53,378 bases of DNA from Eubacteriales bacterium (GTDB lineage: Bacteria; Bacillota; Clostridia; Oscillospirales; Oscillospiraceae), in the NCBI GenBank assembly GCA_030531505.1, contig JAUNNH010000002.1, positions 2,576 to 55,953 of the forward strand, in the 5' to 3' direction. The translations under genes and the position numbers were made by a program. Numbering within the stretch: position 1 is the first letter of the stretch; every line of letters starts with the position of its first letter. The notes under the pieces were generated by a model. That model did not search any database. It worked only from the letters and a program-made list of their open reading frames with translations, and was not told the origin of the DNA. This document shows, piece after piece, positions 5,860-13,149 of this stretch.

Positions 5860-7836
5860 TCAGCGGTGGGCGGCATTCTTGCCGGCGAGGCGGCCGAAGG
5901 TGACGCTGCGGCCCGCGGCGGCGCCGGCGAGGAGGTTGGGATAGCTCGTGGCGAAGTAGCCGCCGGAGCAGTCGCCCGCGACGTAGAGGCCCTCGATGGG
6001 CTTGCCGTCCGCGTCAACGGCATTGAGGTCGGTGTTGATGCGGATGCCGTCCATCGTGGCGATGAAGTAGCCGCCGCTCATGCGCACGCCCTCAAAGGGC
6101 GCGGTGCGCAGCGCGGAGAGACGGTAGGCCTCCTTGCCGAAGTCCTCGTCCTCCTGCTTGTCGAAGAGCTCGTTGTAGCGCTCGACCGTGGCCTTGAAGG
6201 TCTCGACGGGCAGGCCCAGCTTCTCGGCCAGCTCCTCGATCGTGTCGGCCTTGACGACGAGGCCCTGCTCGCGGTACATGGGCATGAACACGCCCTCGTT
6301 GAGGTCGATCGGCCAGACGGACTCGGCGCCGTTGACATGGTCGAACATGCGGCTGCAGCCGTGGGTGTCGAAGCGGACCATGTCCTCGATGTAGTTGGCG
6401 TCCCAGACCATGGCGTAGGTCATGCCGGGAAGGCCGTGCGCGGTATGCAGGATGTGGTCGTAGTCGCCGGACTCGTTGGTGAAGCGCTTGCCCTCAAGGT
6501 CGACCTTCAGGAAGGGCTGGGAGCCCATCCAGAAGAGCGCGCCAGGCGTCTGGCAGCCGACCTGGTTCGGCGCGACGGCGCCGCGGTCGAAGAGCATGCC
6601 GGCGTGGACCGTGTCCATGGCGGCGCCGGCCCAGAGGCAGGCCTTGATGCCGTCGCCCTGGCTGCCGGGATAGGAGTAGTTGATGTTGATGATCTTCGCG
6701 GTCTCGGGCTGCAGGGCCTTGAGCATGTCCATGTTCAGGCTGTAGCCGCCGGTGCAGACGATGACGCCCTTGGCGGCGTTGAAGCGCACGATGCCCTCCG
6801 GGGTGGAGGCGTAGATGCCGGTCACGGCGCCGTCCTCCTTGATGAGGGAGACGAGCGCGGTGTTGTAGCGGATCTCGAGGCCGAGGCCCTGGGCGTATGT
6901 CTTGAGGATGTTCGCGGTCGCGCCGTGCTCGCCGAGCGTGTCGCTCATCTGCAGGGAGTGGCCCACGTCGTACACGGGGTAGCGGACCGGGATCTCGTGG
7001 CTGTCGACCTCGTGGCGGAAGCGGAGGCCGCCCTCGGTCAGCCGGTCGGTGTACCAGTCGATGGCCTCGCCGGAGTTGTCGGCCCAGAGCTTGTAGAGGC
7101 GCTGGTCGCCGTAGCCGTTGGACTGGCGGTAGAGCTCGGTGATGACGTCGAACTTGTCGGGGTTGTCGCCGTCCTCGAGCTGCTCGCGGCTGCCGATGGC
7201 GGCGAGCGTGTCGCGGATGCCGGAGCCGCCGAACTCCGCGTCCAGCTTCTCGATCAGGATCGTCTTCGCGCCTTCCTCGACGGCGGCGCAGGCCGCGAAG
7301 AGCCCGGCGGTGCCGGCGCCGATGACGAGCACCTCGGTGTCGACCGTCTCGACGACCTCGGCCTCATCGATGACCGGGGCCTCGCCCAGCCAGTCGGCCG
7401 CGCTCTCGGCCTCGGCGGCGGGAGCGGCGCTCTGCAGCAGGGCGACATCGATGCCCTTGGCCTGCGCGAAGCAGGATTCGAGCGCCTGGCGGACGGCGCG
7501 GGAGGTGACGGAAGCGCCGGAGACGGAGTCGACCTCCCAGCTCTGCCGCTCCACGATCTGCTTGGCGAGCAGCTCGGCGGCGGGCTTGCCGATGCCCTCG
7601 GTCTCGCCGGCGGCGTCGATCGCCGCCTCGAGGATGCTCGTCTCGTCGACCGTGATCGTGACGGTGACGTCGCCGCCCATGCCGGGCGCGCTCGCGGTGT
7701 AGGTGCCGGGGGTGAAGACGGCCGGGACCTCGTCGGCCGCGGCCTTCGAGATGCCGAGCAGGGAGCCGGTGGCCATCAGGCCGGCGGCCGCCGCCCCGCG
7801 CAGAAAGCCTCTGCGGGATAAAATCTTGTCTGCCAT
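5860..7836 (-). CDS. Tat-exported FMN-binding, FAD-dependent reductase (fumarate/urocanate reductase-like)
   Basis: 658 residues. The N-terminus carries a twin-arginine signal (SRRGFLRG at 7-14, then a hydrophobic stretch to an AAADE-like site near 35). Residues about 40-125 are an FMN-binding domain with the flavinylation-type motif SGASVTS (106-112), to which an ApbE transferase would attach FMN. From about 165 onward is a FAD_binding_2 oxidoreductase with VIGAGTAGLFAA (171-182) and a C-terminal GLYVAGDCSGGYFATSYPNL block. Known relatives are extracytoplasmic fumarate, urocanate and similar alkene reductases used as terminal reductases by gut anaerobes; the substrate cannot be read here. 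The start has GGAGG. It diverges from a LysR gene that probably controls it. No apbE lies in the window. Confidence 0.88.
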   Translation of the reverse strand: MADKILSRRGFLRGAAAAGLMATGSLLGISKAAADEVPAVFTPGTYTASAPGMGGDVTVTITVDETSILEAAIDAAGETEGIGKPAAELLAKQIVERQSWEVDSVSGASVTSRAVRQALESCFAQAKGIDVALLQSAAPAAEAESAADWLGEAPVIDEAEVVETVDTEVLVIGAGTAGLFAACAAVEEGAKTILIEKLDAEFGGSGIRDTLAAIGSREQLEDGDNPDKFDVITELYRQSNGYGDQRLYKLWADNSGEAIDWYTDRLTEGGLRFRHEVDSHEIPVRYPVYDVGHSLQMSDTLGEHGATANILKTYAQGLGLEIRYNTALVSLIKEDGAVTGIYASTPEGIVRFNAAKGVIVCTGGYSLNMDMLKALQPETAKIININYSYPGSQGDGIKACLWAGAAMDTVHAGMLFDRGAVAPNQVGCQTPGALFWMGSQPFLKVDLEGKRFTNESGDYDHILHTAHGLPGMTYAMVWDANYIEDMVRFDTHGCSRMFDHVNGAESVWPIDLNEGVFMPMYREQGLVVKADTIEELAEKLGLPVETFKATVERYNELFDKQEDEDFGKEAYRLSALRTAPFEGVRMSGGYFIATMDGIRINTDLNAVDADGKPIEGLYVAGDCSGGYFATSYPNLLAGAAAGRSVTFGRLAGKNAAHR

Positions 7837-7901
7837 GGAAAAACCTCCTGTTTTGCATGCTGTGTTTTTTACACTTTTTGGGATAAAACCATGATAGCAT
7901 C

Positions 7902-7930
7902 TTTACTTTTTGCAAAAAAGAATGTATACT
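7902..7930 (+). promoter_or_regulatory. Promoter of the LysR gene
   Basis: -35 TTTACT (7902-7907), 17-bp spacer, -10 TATACT (7925-7930). It faces away from the reductase gene, whose own promoter in the 138-bp gap I could not fix. Confidence 0.5.
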
Positions 7931-7937
7931 CGTGAAA

Positions 7938-7960
7938 AAACGCAGGCTGAACCTGCGTTT
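7938..7960 (+). promoter_or_regulatory. Hairpin in the LysR leader
   Basis: 9-bp perfect stem AAACGCAGG (7938-7946), loop CTGAA, arm CCTGCGTTT (7952-7960), right after the predicted transcription start and 5 bases before the GGGAGG ribosome site. It could be an operator dyad or a leader RNA hairpin; sequence alone does not decide. Confidence 0.45.
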
Positions 7961-7974
7961 CGGGAGGCACTGCC

Positions 7975-8913
7975 ATGAATCTGATGCAGCTGCGCTATTT
8001 TGTCCGGACGGCGGAGCTTTTGAACTACTCGCGCGCGGCGGAGGAGCTGCTGGTCGCGCGCCAGTCGCTGCGGCAGTCGATCGCGGCGCTGGAGGAGGAG
8101 ATCGGCCGGCCCCTCTTCACGAACACGCGCAACCACCTCGCCCTGACCGAGTACGGGGCCTATCTCGCCCTCGCGGGGAAGGATGTCCTTACGCGCTGGG
8201 ACGAGATGGAGGCGGGGCTGGGGCGGCTCATCCGCCGCGCGTCCGGGCTGAAGCTCGGCTTCTCCGCGACGCTCGAGCCTTTCATCCTCCCGAACACCGA
8301 CGTGCTGCTGCGCGCCTTCCGCGCGCGCTTTCCGGACGTGCAGCTCACGGTCCTGCGCATGAATAACGACGAGGTGATCGAGGCGGTGAGCGCCGGGGAG
8401 CTGGACGCGGGCTTCGTGCTGCAGCTCGCCTGCGAGCGCCCCGGCTGCCGGATGGACGTGCTGCGGGAGTTCGAGCTTGCGCTCGACCACGCCGACCCCG
8501 CGCTCTTCGGCGGGCGTCGCCGGGTCGGGCTCGCGGATCTGCGGGACGTGGACTGCCTCGGCATGGGCAGCCTCGCCCTCACGATGCCGCCGCTCTGGGA
8601 GGACTGCCGCCGGGAGGGGATCGCCTTCCCCTACCGCGTGGTCGCGGATACGCTGGACGCCTTTTACCAGATGCGCCACAGCCGGACGGTCGGCTTCGAC
8701 ATCCTCAAGACCGACGTGCCGGAGTTCAGCTGGGACCACACGACGGTGCTCGAGGGCTACCGCTGGCAGGTGGGCCTGCTGAGCGCGACGAAGGGCGCGG
8801 ACGCGCACCTGATCGAGCTCTTTTTCCGCTTCATGAAGCAGGAGTACGAGAGCGCCTGGGCGCGCTACGAGCGGCAGTACGCCGCCGCCGGCACGGGGTT
8901 TGATGAGAAATGA
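7975..8913 (+). CDS. LysR-family transcriptional regulator
   Basis: 312 residues. The N-terminal winged helix-turn-helix is canonical (MNLMQLRYFVRTAELLNYSR, then AAEELLVARQSLRQSIAALE) and is followed by the periplasmic-binding-protein-like effector domain (from about residue 90). The ATG has GGGAGG 7 bases upstream. LysR regulators usually control the divergent neighbour, here the Tat-exported reductase, in response to a small ligand, so an inducible reductase is the likely arrangement. The stop codon lies inside the end of the repeat at 8909-9008, so the repeat may have supplied the present C-terminus. Confidence 0.92.
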   Translation: MNLMQLRYFVRTAELLNYSRAAEELLVARQSLRQSIAALEEEIGRPLFTNTRNHLALTEYGAYLALAGKDVLTRWDEMEAGLGRLIRRASGLKLGFSATLEPFILPNTDVLLRAFRARFPDVQLTVLRMNNDEVIEAVSAGELDAGFVLQLACERPGCRMDVLREFELALDHADPALFGGRRRVGLADLRDVDCLGMGSLALTMPPLWEDCRREGIAFPYRVVADTLDAFYQMRHSRTVGFDILKTDVPEFSWDHTTVLEGYRWQVGLLSATKGADAHLIELFFRFMKQEYESAWARYERQYAAAGTGFDEK

Positions 8914-9008
8914 AGAATGAAGAATTAAAAATTATGGTGTCGCGCAAAGCGCGACGGATTTCAATCGTTTCGCCTCCGGCGAAACACCACAATTCTTCAT
9001 TCTTAATT
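8909..9008. repeat. Two-copy palindromic repeat, copy 2
   Basis: Core 8936-9001 is nearly identical to 4079-4144 (three changes in 66 bp), in the same orientation, with the same two internal hairpins and AATGAAGAAT-type ends. It begins inside the last codons of the LysR gene, whose TGA (8911-8913) belongs to the repeat end. Confidence 0.85.
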
Positions 9009-9014
9009 AAATAA

Positions 9015-9044
9015 AAAAACACGCGGGGTGTCCCGCGTGTTTTT
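9015..9044. terminator. Bidirectional terminator between the LysR gene and galE
   Basis: 13-bp stem AAAAACACGCGGG (9015-9027), loop GTGT, arm 9032-9044 ending in TTTTT; A-run on one side and T-run on the other, so it works on both strands. Confidence 0.88.
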
Positions 9045-9056
9045 GCTTTCTTCCGT

Positions 9057-10073
9057 TTACTCCCCGTAGCCCATCGGGTTCTTCGACTGCCAGGCCCAGG
9101 TGTCGCGGCACATGTCGTCGAGCGTGTACTCCGCCTTCCAGCCCAGGAGCTGGGCGCTCTTGTCGGGGCTGGAGTAGACCGTGGCGAGGTCGCCGGGGCG
9201 GCGGTCCACGATCTCATAGGGGATCTTGATGCCGGTCACGCGCTCGAAGGCGTGGACCATGTCCAGCACGCTGTAGCCGGTGCCGGTGCCGAGGTTGAAG
9301 ACGCTCTCCCCGCGGTGGTTCAGCATGTACTTGATCGCCGCGACATGGCCGCGCGCGAGGTCGACGACGTGGATGTAATCGCGCACGCCCGTGCCGTCGG
9401 GGGTGTCGTAGTCGCTGCCGAAGACGTTGAGGTGGTCCCGGCGGCCGACGGCGACCTGGGCGATGAAGGGCATGAGGTTGTTGGGAATGCCGCGCGGGTC
9501 CTCGCCGATCAGGCCGGAGCTGTGCGCGCCGATGGGGTTGAAGTAGCGCAGCAGAGCGACGGAGAAGTCGTCGACGGCCTTGGCGGTGTCGCGCAGGATC
9601 TGCTCGGACATGTACTTGGTCCAGCCGTAGGGGTTGGTGCAGTTGCCGGTGCGGCTGGTCTCCCGGAGCGGGACCTCGTTGTCGCCGGAGTAGACGGTGG
9701 CGGAGGAGGAGAAGACGATGTTCTTTACCCCGTGATCGCGCATCGCCTCGCAGAGCCGCACCGTGGAGAAGAGGTTGTTGTCGTAGTACTCGAGCGGCAT
9801 CGCGACGCTCTCGCCCACGGCCTTGAGCCCGGCAAAGTGGATCGCGCAGGCGATGTCGTGCTTTTCGAAGATGCGGTCGAGCGCGGCGCGGTTGCGCACG
9901 TCCTCCTGGTAGAAGTCGACGTGCTTGCCGGTGATCTCTTCCACGCGCTCGATGGCCTTGGCGCTGGAGTTGACAAGGTTGTCGATGACGACGACCTCCA
10001 TGCCCTGGTTGAGCAGTTCGACGCAGGTGTGGCTGCCGATGTAGCCGGCGCCGCCGGTGACGAGGATTTTCAT
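9057..10073 (-). CDS. galE: UDP-glucose 4-epimerase
   Basis: 338 residues, the standard GalE length. It interconverts UDP-glucose and UDP-galactose with tightly bound NAD. Visible are the Rossmann motif VTGGAGYIGSH (residues 5-15), the catalytic Ser/Thr region SSSATVYS and the YxxxK motif YGWTKYMSEQ. The ATG at 10073 follows AAGGAGA. Together with the sugar nucleotidyltransferase 0.9 kb upstream it supplies activated sugars for surface polysaccharide. The EamA transporter lies 19 bp upstream on the same strand, so the three genes likely form one operon. Confidence 0.95.
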   Translation of the reverse strand: MKILVTGGAGYIGSHTCVELLNQGMEVVVIDNLVNSSAKAIERVEEITGKHVDFYQEDVRNRAALDRIFEKHDIACAIHFAGLKAVGESVAMPLEYYDNNLFSTVRLCEAMRDHGVKNIVFSSSATVYSGDNEVPLRETSRTGNCTNPYGWTKYMSEQILRDTAKAVDDFSVALLRYFNPIGAHSSGLIGEDPRGIPNNLMPFIAQVAVGRRDHLNVFGSDYDTPDGTGVRDYIHVVDLARGHVAAIKYMLNHRGESVFNLGTGTGYSVLDMVHAFERVTGIKIPYEIVDRRPGDLATVYSSPDKSAQLLGWKAEYTLDDMCRDTWAWQSKNPMGYGE

Positions 10074-10092
10074 GTCGGTATCTCCTTACATG

Positions 10093-10989
10093 TTATTTGA
10101 CAGAACGGATATGCCCCTTGTCGGGCAGGAGCGGGAGCAGCAGGCCCGCGAGGATCAGCGCCGCGCCGGCGAGCTTGCAGGGGCTGAGCGCCTCACCGAG
10201 GAAGAGGAAGCCCCAGAAGACGGCGCCCACGGGATTGAGCGCGGAGAACATGCCCGCCCGGTCGGCGGGCAGCGTGCGCTGCGCGACGGGCTGCAGCGTG
10301 AAGCCGAAGACGCTGCACACGAGCGCAAGGTAGAGGATCATGCCCCACTCCGCGCCGGAGGCGGGGAGACGGAAGTCCTCAAAGAGGAGCGAGATGAGCA
10401 GGGACACGACGCCCATCGTCCCGATCTGGAAGACGCCCACGAGCAGCGGCTCGCTCTCCCGGGCGAAGATGCCGGTGAGGAAGATCGCAAGGGCGTAGAA
10501 AGCCATCCCCGCGAAAAAGTAGAGGCTGCCTGTGTTCAGCCTGGCGCCGGGCCCGAGATGCAGCACCAGCAGCCCCGCGAAGGCGAGGATAATCCCGATC
10601 ACGACCGTGCGGCCCGGGTAGCGGCGCAGAAAGGTGATCTCGAGAAAGGGGACGAGGATGAAGGCGGCGTTCTCGATCAGGGAGGCGAGGGAGGATTCCG
10701 CCATGCGCAGCCCGAGCATCTCGCAGCCCATCACCGCGGTGTACACGAGCCCGAGCAGCACACCGTCCCGCACGCTGCGCCGGTCGGCGTTTTTCACCCG
10801 GTGGCGGAAGAGCAGCAGCAGGATCAAAAAGGCGGTCAGGAAGCGCACGCCCAGGATGTTGAAGGGGGCGAGCGCGGCCACGGCGAGCTTGGAGATTACG
10901 AAGGAGGTGCTGCGCGCGAGGATCACGGCGGCCATGAGCAGCTCGGCCTGCCGCAGGCTCAGTTCCCTCGAGGGGGTCGAAGCGTCCAT
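10093..10989 (-). CDS. EamA/DMT-family transporter
   Basis: 298 residues with about ten hydrophobic helices in two related halves, the EamA (drug/metabolite transporter) layout. The first half begins LLMAAVILARSTSFVISKLA; the second ends GFLFLGEALSPCKLAGAALI, both typical of the family. These proteins export or import metabolites; substrate not predictable. A GGGGGAAT site precedes the ATG. It lies 13 bp downstream of the sugar nucleotidyltransferase gene and 19 bp upstream of galE. Confidence 0.88.
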   Translation of the reverse strand: MDASTPSRELSLRQAELLMAAVILARSTSFVISKLAVAALAPFNILGVRFLTAFLILLLLFRHRVKNADRRSVRDGVLLGLVYTAVMGCEMLGLRMAESSLASLIENAAFILVPFLEITFLRRYPGRTVVIGIILAFAGLLVLHLGPGARLNTGSLYFFAGMAFYALAIFLTGIFARESEPLLVGVFQIGTMGVVSLLISLLFEDFRLPASGAEWGMILYLALVCSVFGFTLQPVAQRTLPADRAGMFSALNPVGAVFWGFLFLGEALSPCKLAGAALILAGLLLPLLPDKGHIRSVK

Positions 10990-11002
10990 ATTCCCCCGCT
11001 TC

Positions 11003-11917
11003 TCAGTCGAGCAGCGCGGCGGGATAGACGCCCTGCTCGCGCAGCTGCGCGATATAGCTCACGACGCTCTCCATGTCCTCGCGGTAGGTGATGCCGTGCC
11101 AGGTCTCGTGGCAGTTGAGCACCCGGATCGAGCCCTCGCCCTCACGGATGAGGGCGTTGGCCACCAGGGGCAGGAAGTACTCGCACTTGAGCGGGTTCGC
11201 GGGCAGGTTCTCGTCGAGCCAGGCGGGGAAGCGCTTCTCCAGCTCGTCGAGCATGGAGTGCCGGAAGCCCCAGAAGTTCATCGACACGACGCTCTCGCCC
11301 GAAAGCGGCGTCCAGCTCGCGCCCTCGTCCTCGGTGTAGGCGGCGTTCTCGCCGTCCTTTTTGATCTTCGTGCGTTCCACGACGCCGGTGAGCAGGCCGT
11401 CCCCATCCACCTCGCAGATGCCGCGGGCGACGGTGCCGTGTTCGGTGACGGTGTTGCGCAGCAGGTAGCCGACCATGGCGTGGGCGTTCTCGTCGCCGTC
11501 GGCGGCGAGGAAGTCGTAGAGCGCCTTGTAGGCGCTGGGGCCGTAGAAGTCGTCGGCGTTGATGACGGCAAAGGGCCCGTCGATGGCGTCCTTCGCGCAG
11601 AGCGTGGCGTGCCCGGTGCCCCAGGGCTTGACGCGCCCCTCGGGGACCGTATAGCCCGCGGGGAGCTTATCGAGCTGCTGGAAAACGTATTTCACCTCGA
11701 AGTACTTTTCCATCCGGCGGCCGACGGCGGCCTTGAAGTCCTCCTCGATCTCGTGCTTGATGATGAAGGCCACCTTGCGGAAGCCCGCGCGGTAGGCGTC
11801 GAAGAGGGAGAAGTCGATGATGGCGTGGCCGTAGGGATCGACCGGGGTGATCTGCTTGAGGCCGCCGAAGCGGCTGCCCATCCCGGCGGCGAGAATGACA
11901 AGAGTCGGTTCAGACAT
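11003..11917 (-). CDS. Sugar-phosphate nucleotidyltransferase (NTP_transferase family)
   Basis: 304 residues. The N-terminal LAAGMGSRFGGLKQ (residues 8-21) is the NTP-binding signature of the GalU/RmlA fold, with NADDFYG at about residue 115 binding the metal. The enzyme joins a sugar-1-phosphate to an NTP. The sequence is closer to a generic nucleotidyltransferase subgroup of Clostridia than to classical GalU or RmlA, so the sugar and base are left open. The start has AAGGAGA. First gene of the set with the EamA transporter and galE. The 145-bp upstream gap holds two large hairpins. Confidence 0.85.
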   Translation of the reverse strand: MSEPTLVILAAGMGSRFGGLKQITPVDPYGHAIIDFSLFDAYRAGFRKVAFIIKHEIEEDFKAAVGRRMEKYFEVKYVFQQLDKLPAGYTVPEGRVKPWGTGHATLCAKDAIDGPFAVINADDFYGPSAYKALYDFLAADGDENAHAMVGYLLRNTVTEHGTVARGICEVDGDGLLTGVVERTKIKKDGENAAYTEDEGASWTPLSGESVVSMNFWGFRHSMLDELEKRFPAWLDENLPANPLKCEYFLPLVANALIREGEGSIRVLNCHETWHGITYREDMESVVSYIAQLREQGVYPAALLD

Positions 11918-11964
11918 GGTGTTTTTTTCTCCTTATGATGGCTGCGAAGCAGCACTTGTATTGA

Positions 11965-11999
11965 CAAAACCAAAGCCCAGCGGAGCGGGTTTGGTTTTG
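11965..11999. repeat. Constant-loop hairpin, copy 1
   Basis: The 15-mer AGCCCAGCGGAGCGG (11974-11988) is embedded between complementary arms CAAAACCAAA and TTTGGTTTTG. The same 15-mer is at 29776-29790 and, with one change, at 40401-40415, each with unrelated arms. Confidence 0.7.
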
Positions 12000-12007
12000 A
12001 GAGGAAG

Positions 12008-12059
12008 CATAAGGTCATCGGCCGAGGCCGCGGCGCTTGCGCCGCGGTCTGGCCTTATG
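12008..12059. terminator. Long cruciform-type hairpin downstream of the hydrolase gene
   Basis: Outer arms CATAAGG (12008-12014) and CCTTATG (12053-12059), inner stem CCGCGGC (12028-12034) with GCCGCGG (12041-12047). It lies 3 bp after the stop of the minus-strand gene at 12063. No clear T-tract, so termination is an inference. Confidence 0.5.
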
Positions 12060-12062
12060 ACG

Positions 12063-12677
12063 TTATTTTGACGACATAGCTGCTCTGCAGTAGTAATTGA
12101 ACATCCGCTCGCACTCGAGCGTGGAGGGATCCATGTGCCCGGGATAGACCTCGTACTCGCCGGGCAGGGCGCAGATCTTCTTGAGGGAGCGGAGCTCCTC
12201 CTCCATATCGCCGCCGGGCAGATCCGCGCGGCCGCAGCTGCCCTTGAAGAGCGTATCGCCCGTGAAGAGCGCCTCGCCGCAGCGCAGCGTCACGCCGCCG
12301 GGGGTGTGGCCCGGGGTGGCGAAGACCTCGAAGCGCAGCGCGCCGACCTCCACCACGTCGCCGTCCTTGTAGTACTTCCCGCCGGCGGGCAGGGCAAAGG
12401 GGAAGTGCGGATTGCGGCGCACGCGGGCGTCGTCCTCCTCGTGCATCCAGACCGTGGCGCCGGTCTCCTCCATGACGCCCTCCACCGCGCCGACGTGGTC
12501 GTAGTGCCCGTGAGTGAGCAGGATCGCGCGGCAATGGAGGTGATTGTCCTCGAGATAGTCGAGGATGGCGTTGGATTCGTCGCCCGGGTCGATGACGGCG
12601 CAGTCGAGCGTCGCCTCGTCGGTGACGATGTAGCAGTTGGTCTCGAGGTGCCCGACGGGGATGGTTTTGATCAGCAT
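12063..12677 (-). CDS. MBL-fold metallohydrolase (glyoxalase II-like)
   Basis: 204 residues. The metal-binding motif THGHYDHVGAV (about residue 55) and the later HTPGG and FTGDTLF blocks define the hydroxyacylglutathione-hydrolase-like branch of the metallo-beta-lactamase fold. These small cytosolic enzymes hydrolyse thioesters; in bacteria without glutathione the substrate is unknown. I start at ATG 12677 (MLIKTIPVG), which has AAGGAG at good spacing, although the frame is open further upstream inside dtd. Last gene of the recJ-relA-dtd block, 13 bp after dtd. Confidence 0.9.
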   Translation of the reverse strand: MLIKTIPVGHLETNCYIVTDEATLDCAVIDPGDESNAILDYLEDNHLHCRAILLTHGHYDHVGAVEGVMEETGATVWMHEEDDARVRRNPHFPFALPAGGKYYKDGDVVEVGALRFEVFATPGHTPGGVTLRCGEALFTGDTLFKGSCGRADLPGGDMEEELRSLKKICALPGEYEVYPGHMDPSTLECERMFNYYCRAAMSSK

Positions 12678-12690
12678 AGACGGTAACTCC

Positions 12691-13134
12691 TTACAGTTCG
12701 TTCGTATCCAGCAGGATCGTGACCGGGCCGTCGTTCTGGCTGAGGACCTGCATGTCCGCGGCGAAGACGCCGGTCTTGACGGTGAAGCCCTGCTCGCGGC
12801 AGAGCGAAATGACGAGCTCATAGAGGGGGATGGCCTTCTCGGGCCGGGCGGCGTGGGAGAAGCCGGGGCGGCGCGAGCGGCAGTCGGCGAAGAGGGTGAA
12901 CTGGCTGATGATGAGGATCTCCGCCCCCGCGTCGTGGGGGTTGACGTTCATCTTGCCGTTTTCGTCCTCAAAGATCCGCAGACCGCCGATCTTGTCGGCG
13001 ATCTTCCGGGCCTCGGCCTCGGTGTCGTCCTCGTGGACGCCGAGCAGCACGAGCAGCCCCACGCCGATTTCGGCCGGCTCCCGGCCCTCGATCAGCACCG
13101 AGGCGTTTTTGACGCGTGTGACGACAGCTCTCAT
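12691..13134 (-). CDS. dtd: D-aminoacyl-tRNA deacylase
   Basis: 147 residues, family-typical length. It removes D-amino acids (and mischarged glycine) from tRNA. The two active-site signatures are present: SQFTLFAD (about residues 77-84) and NDGPVT (about 135-140), whose Gly-Pro forms the chiral-proofreading loop. The N-terminus MRAVVTRVKNASVLIEG is canonical. It lies 15 bp after relA and 13 bp before the MBL hydrolase, all on the minus strand, an order common in Firmicutes. Confidence 0.96.
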   Translation of the reverse strand: MRAVVTRVKNASVLIEGREPAEIGVGLLVLLGVHEDDTEAEARKIADKIGGLRIFEDENGKMNVNPHDAGAEILIISQFTLFADCRSRRPGFSHAARPEKAIPLYELVISLCREQGFTVKTGVFAADMQVLSQNDGPVTILLDTNEL

Positions 13135-13149
13135 GGCGTGTGATTCCTT

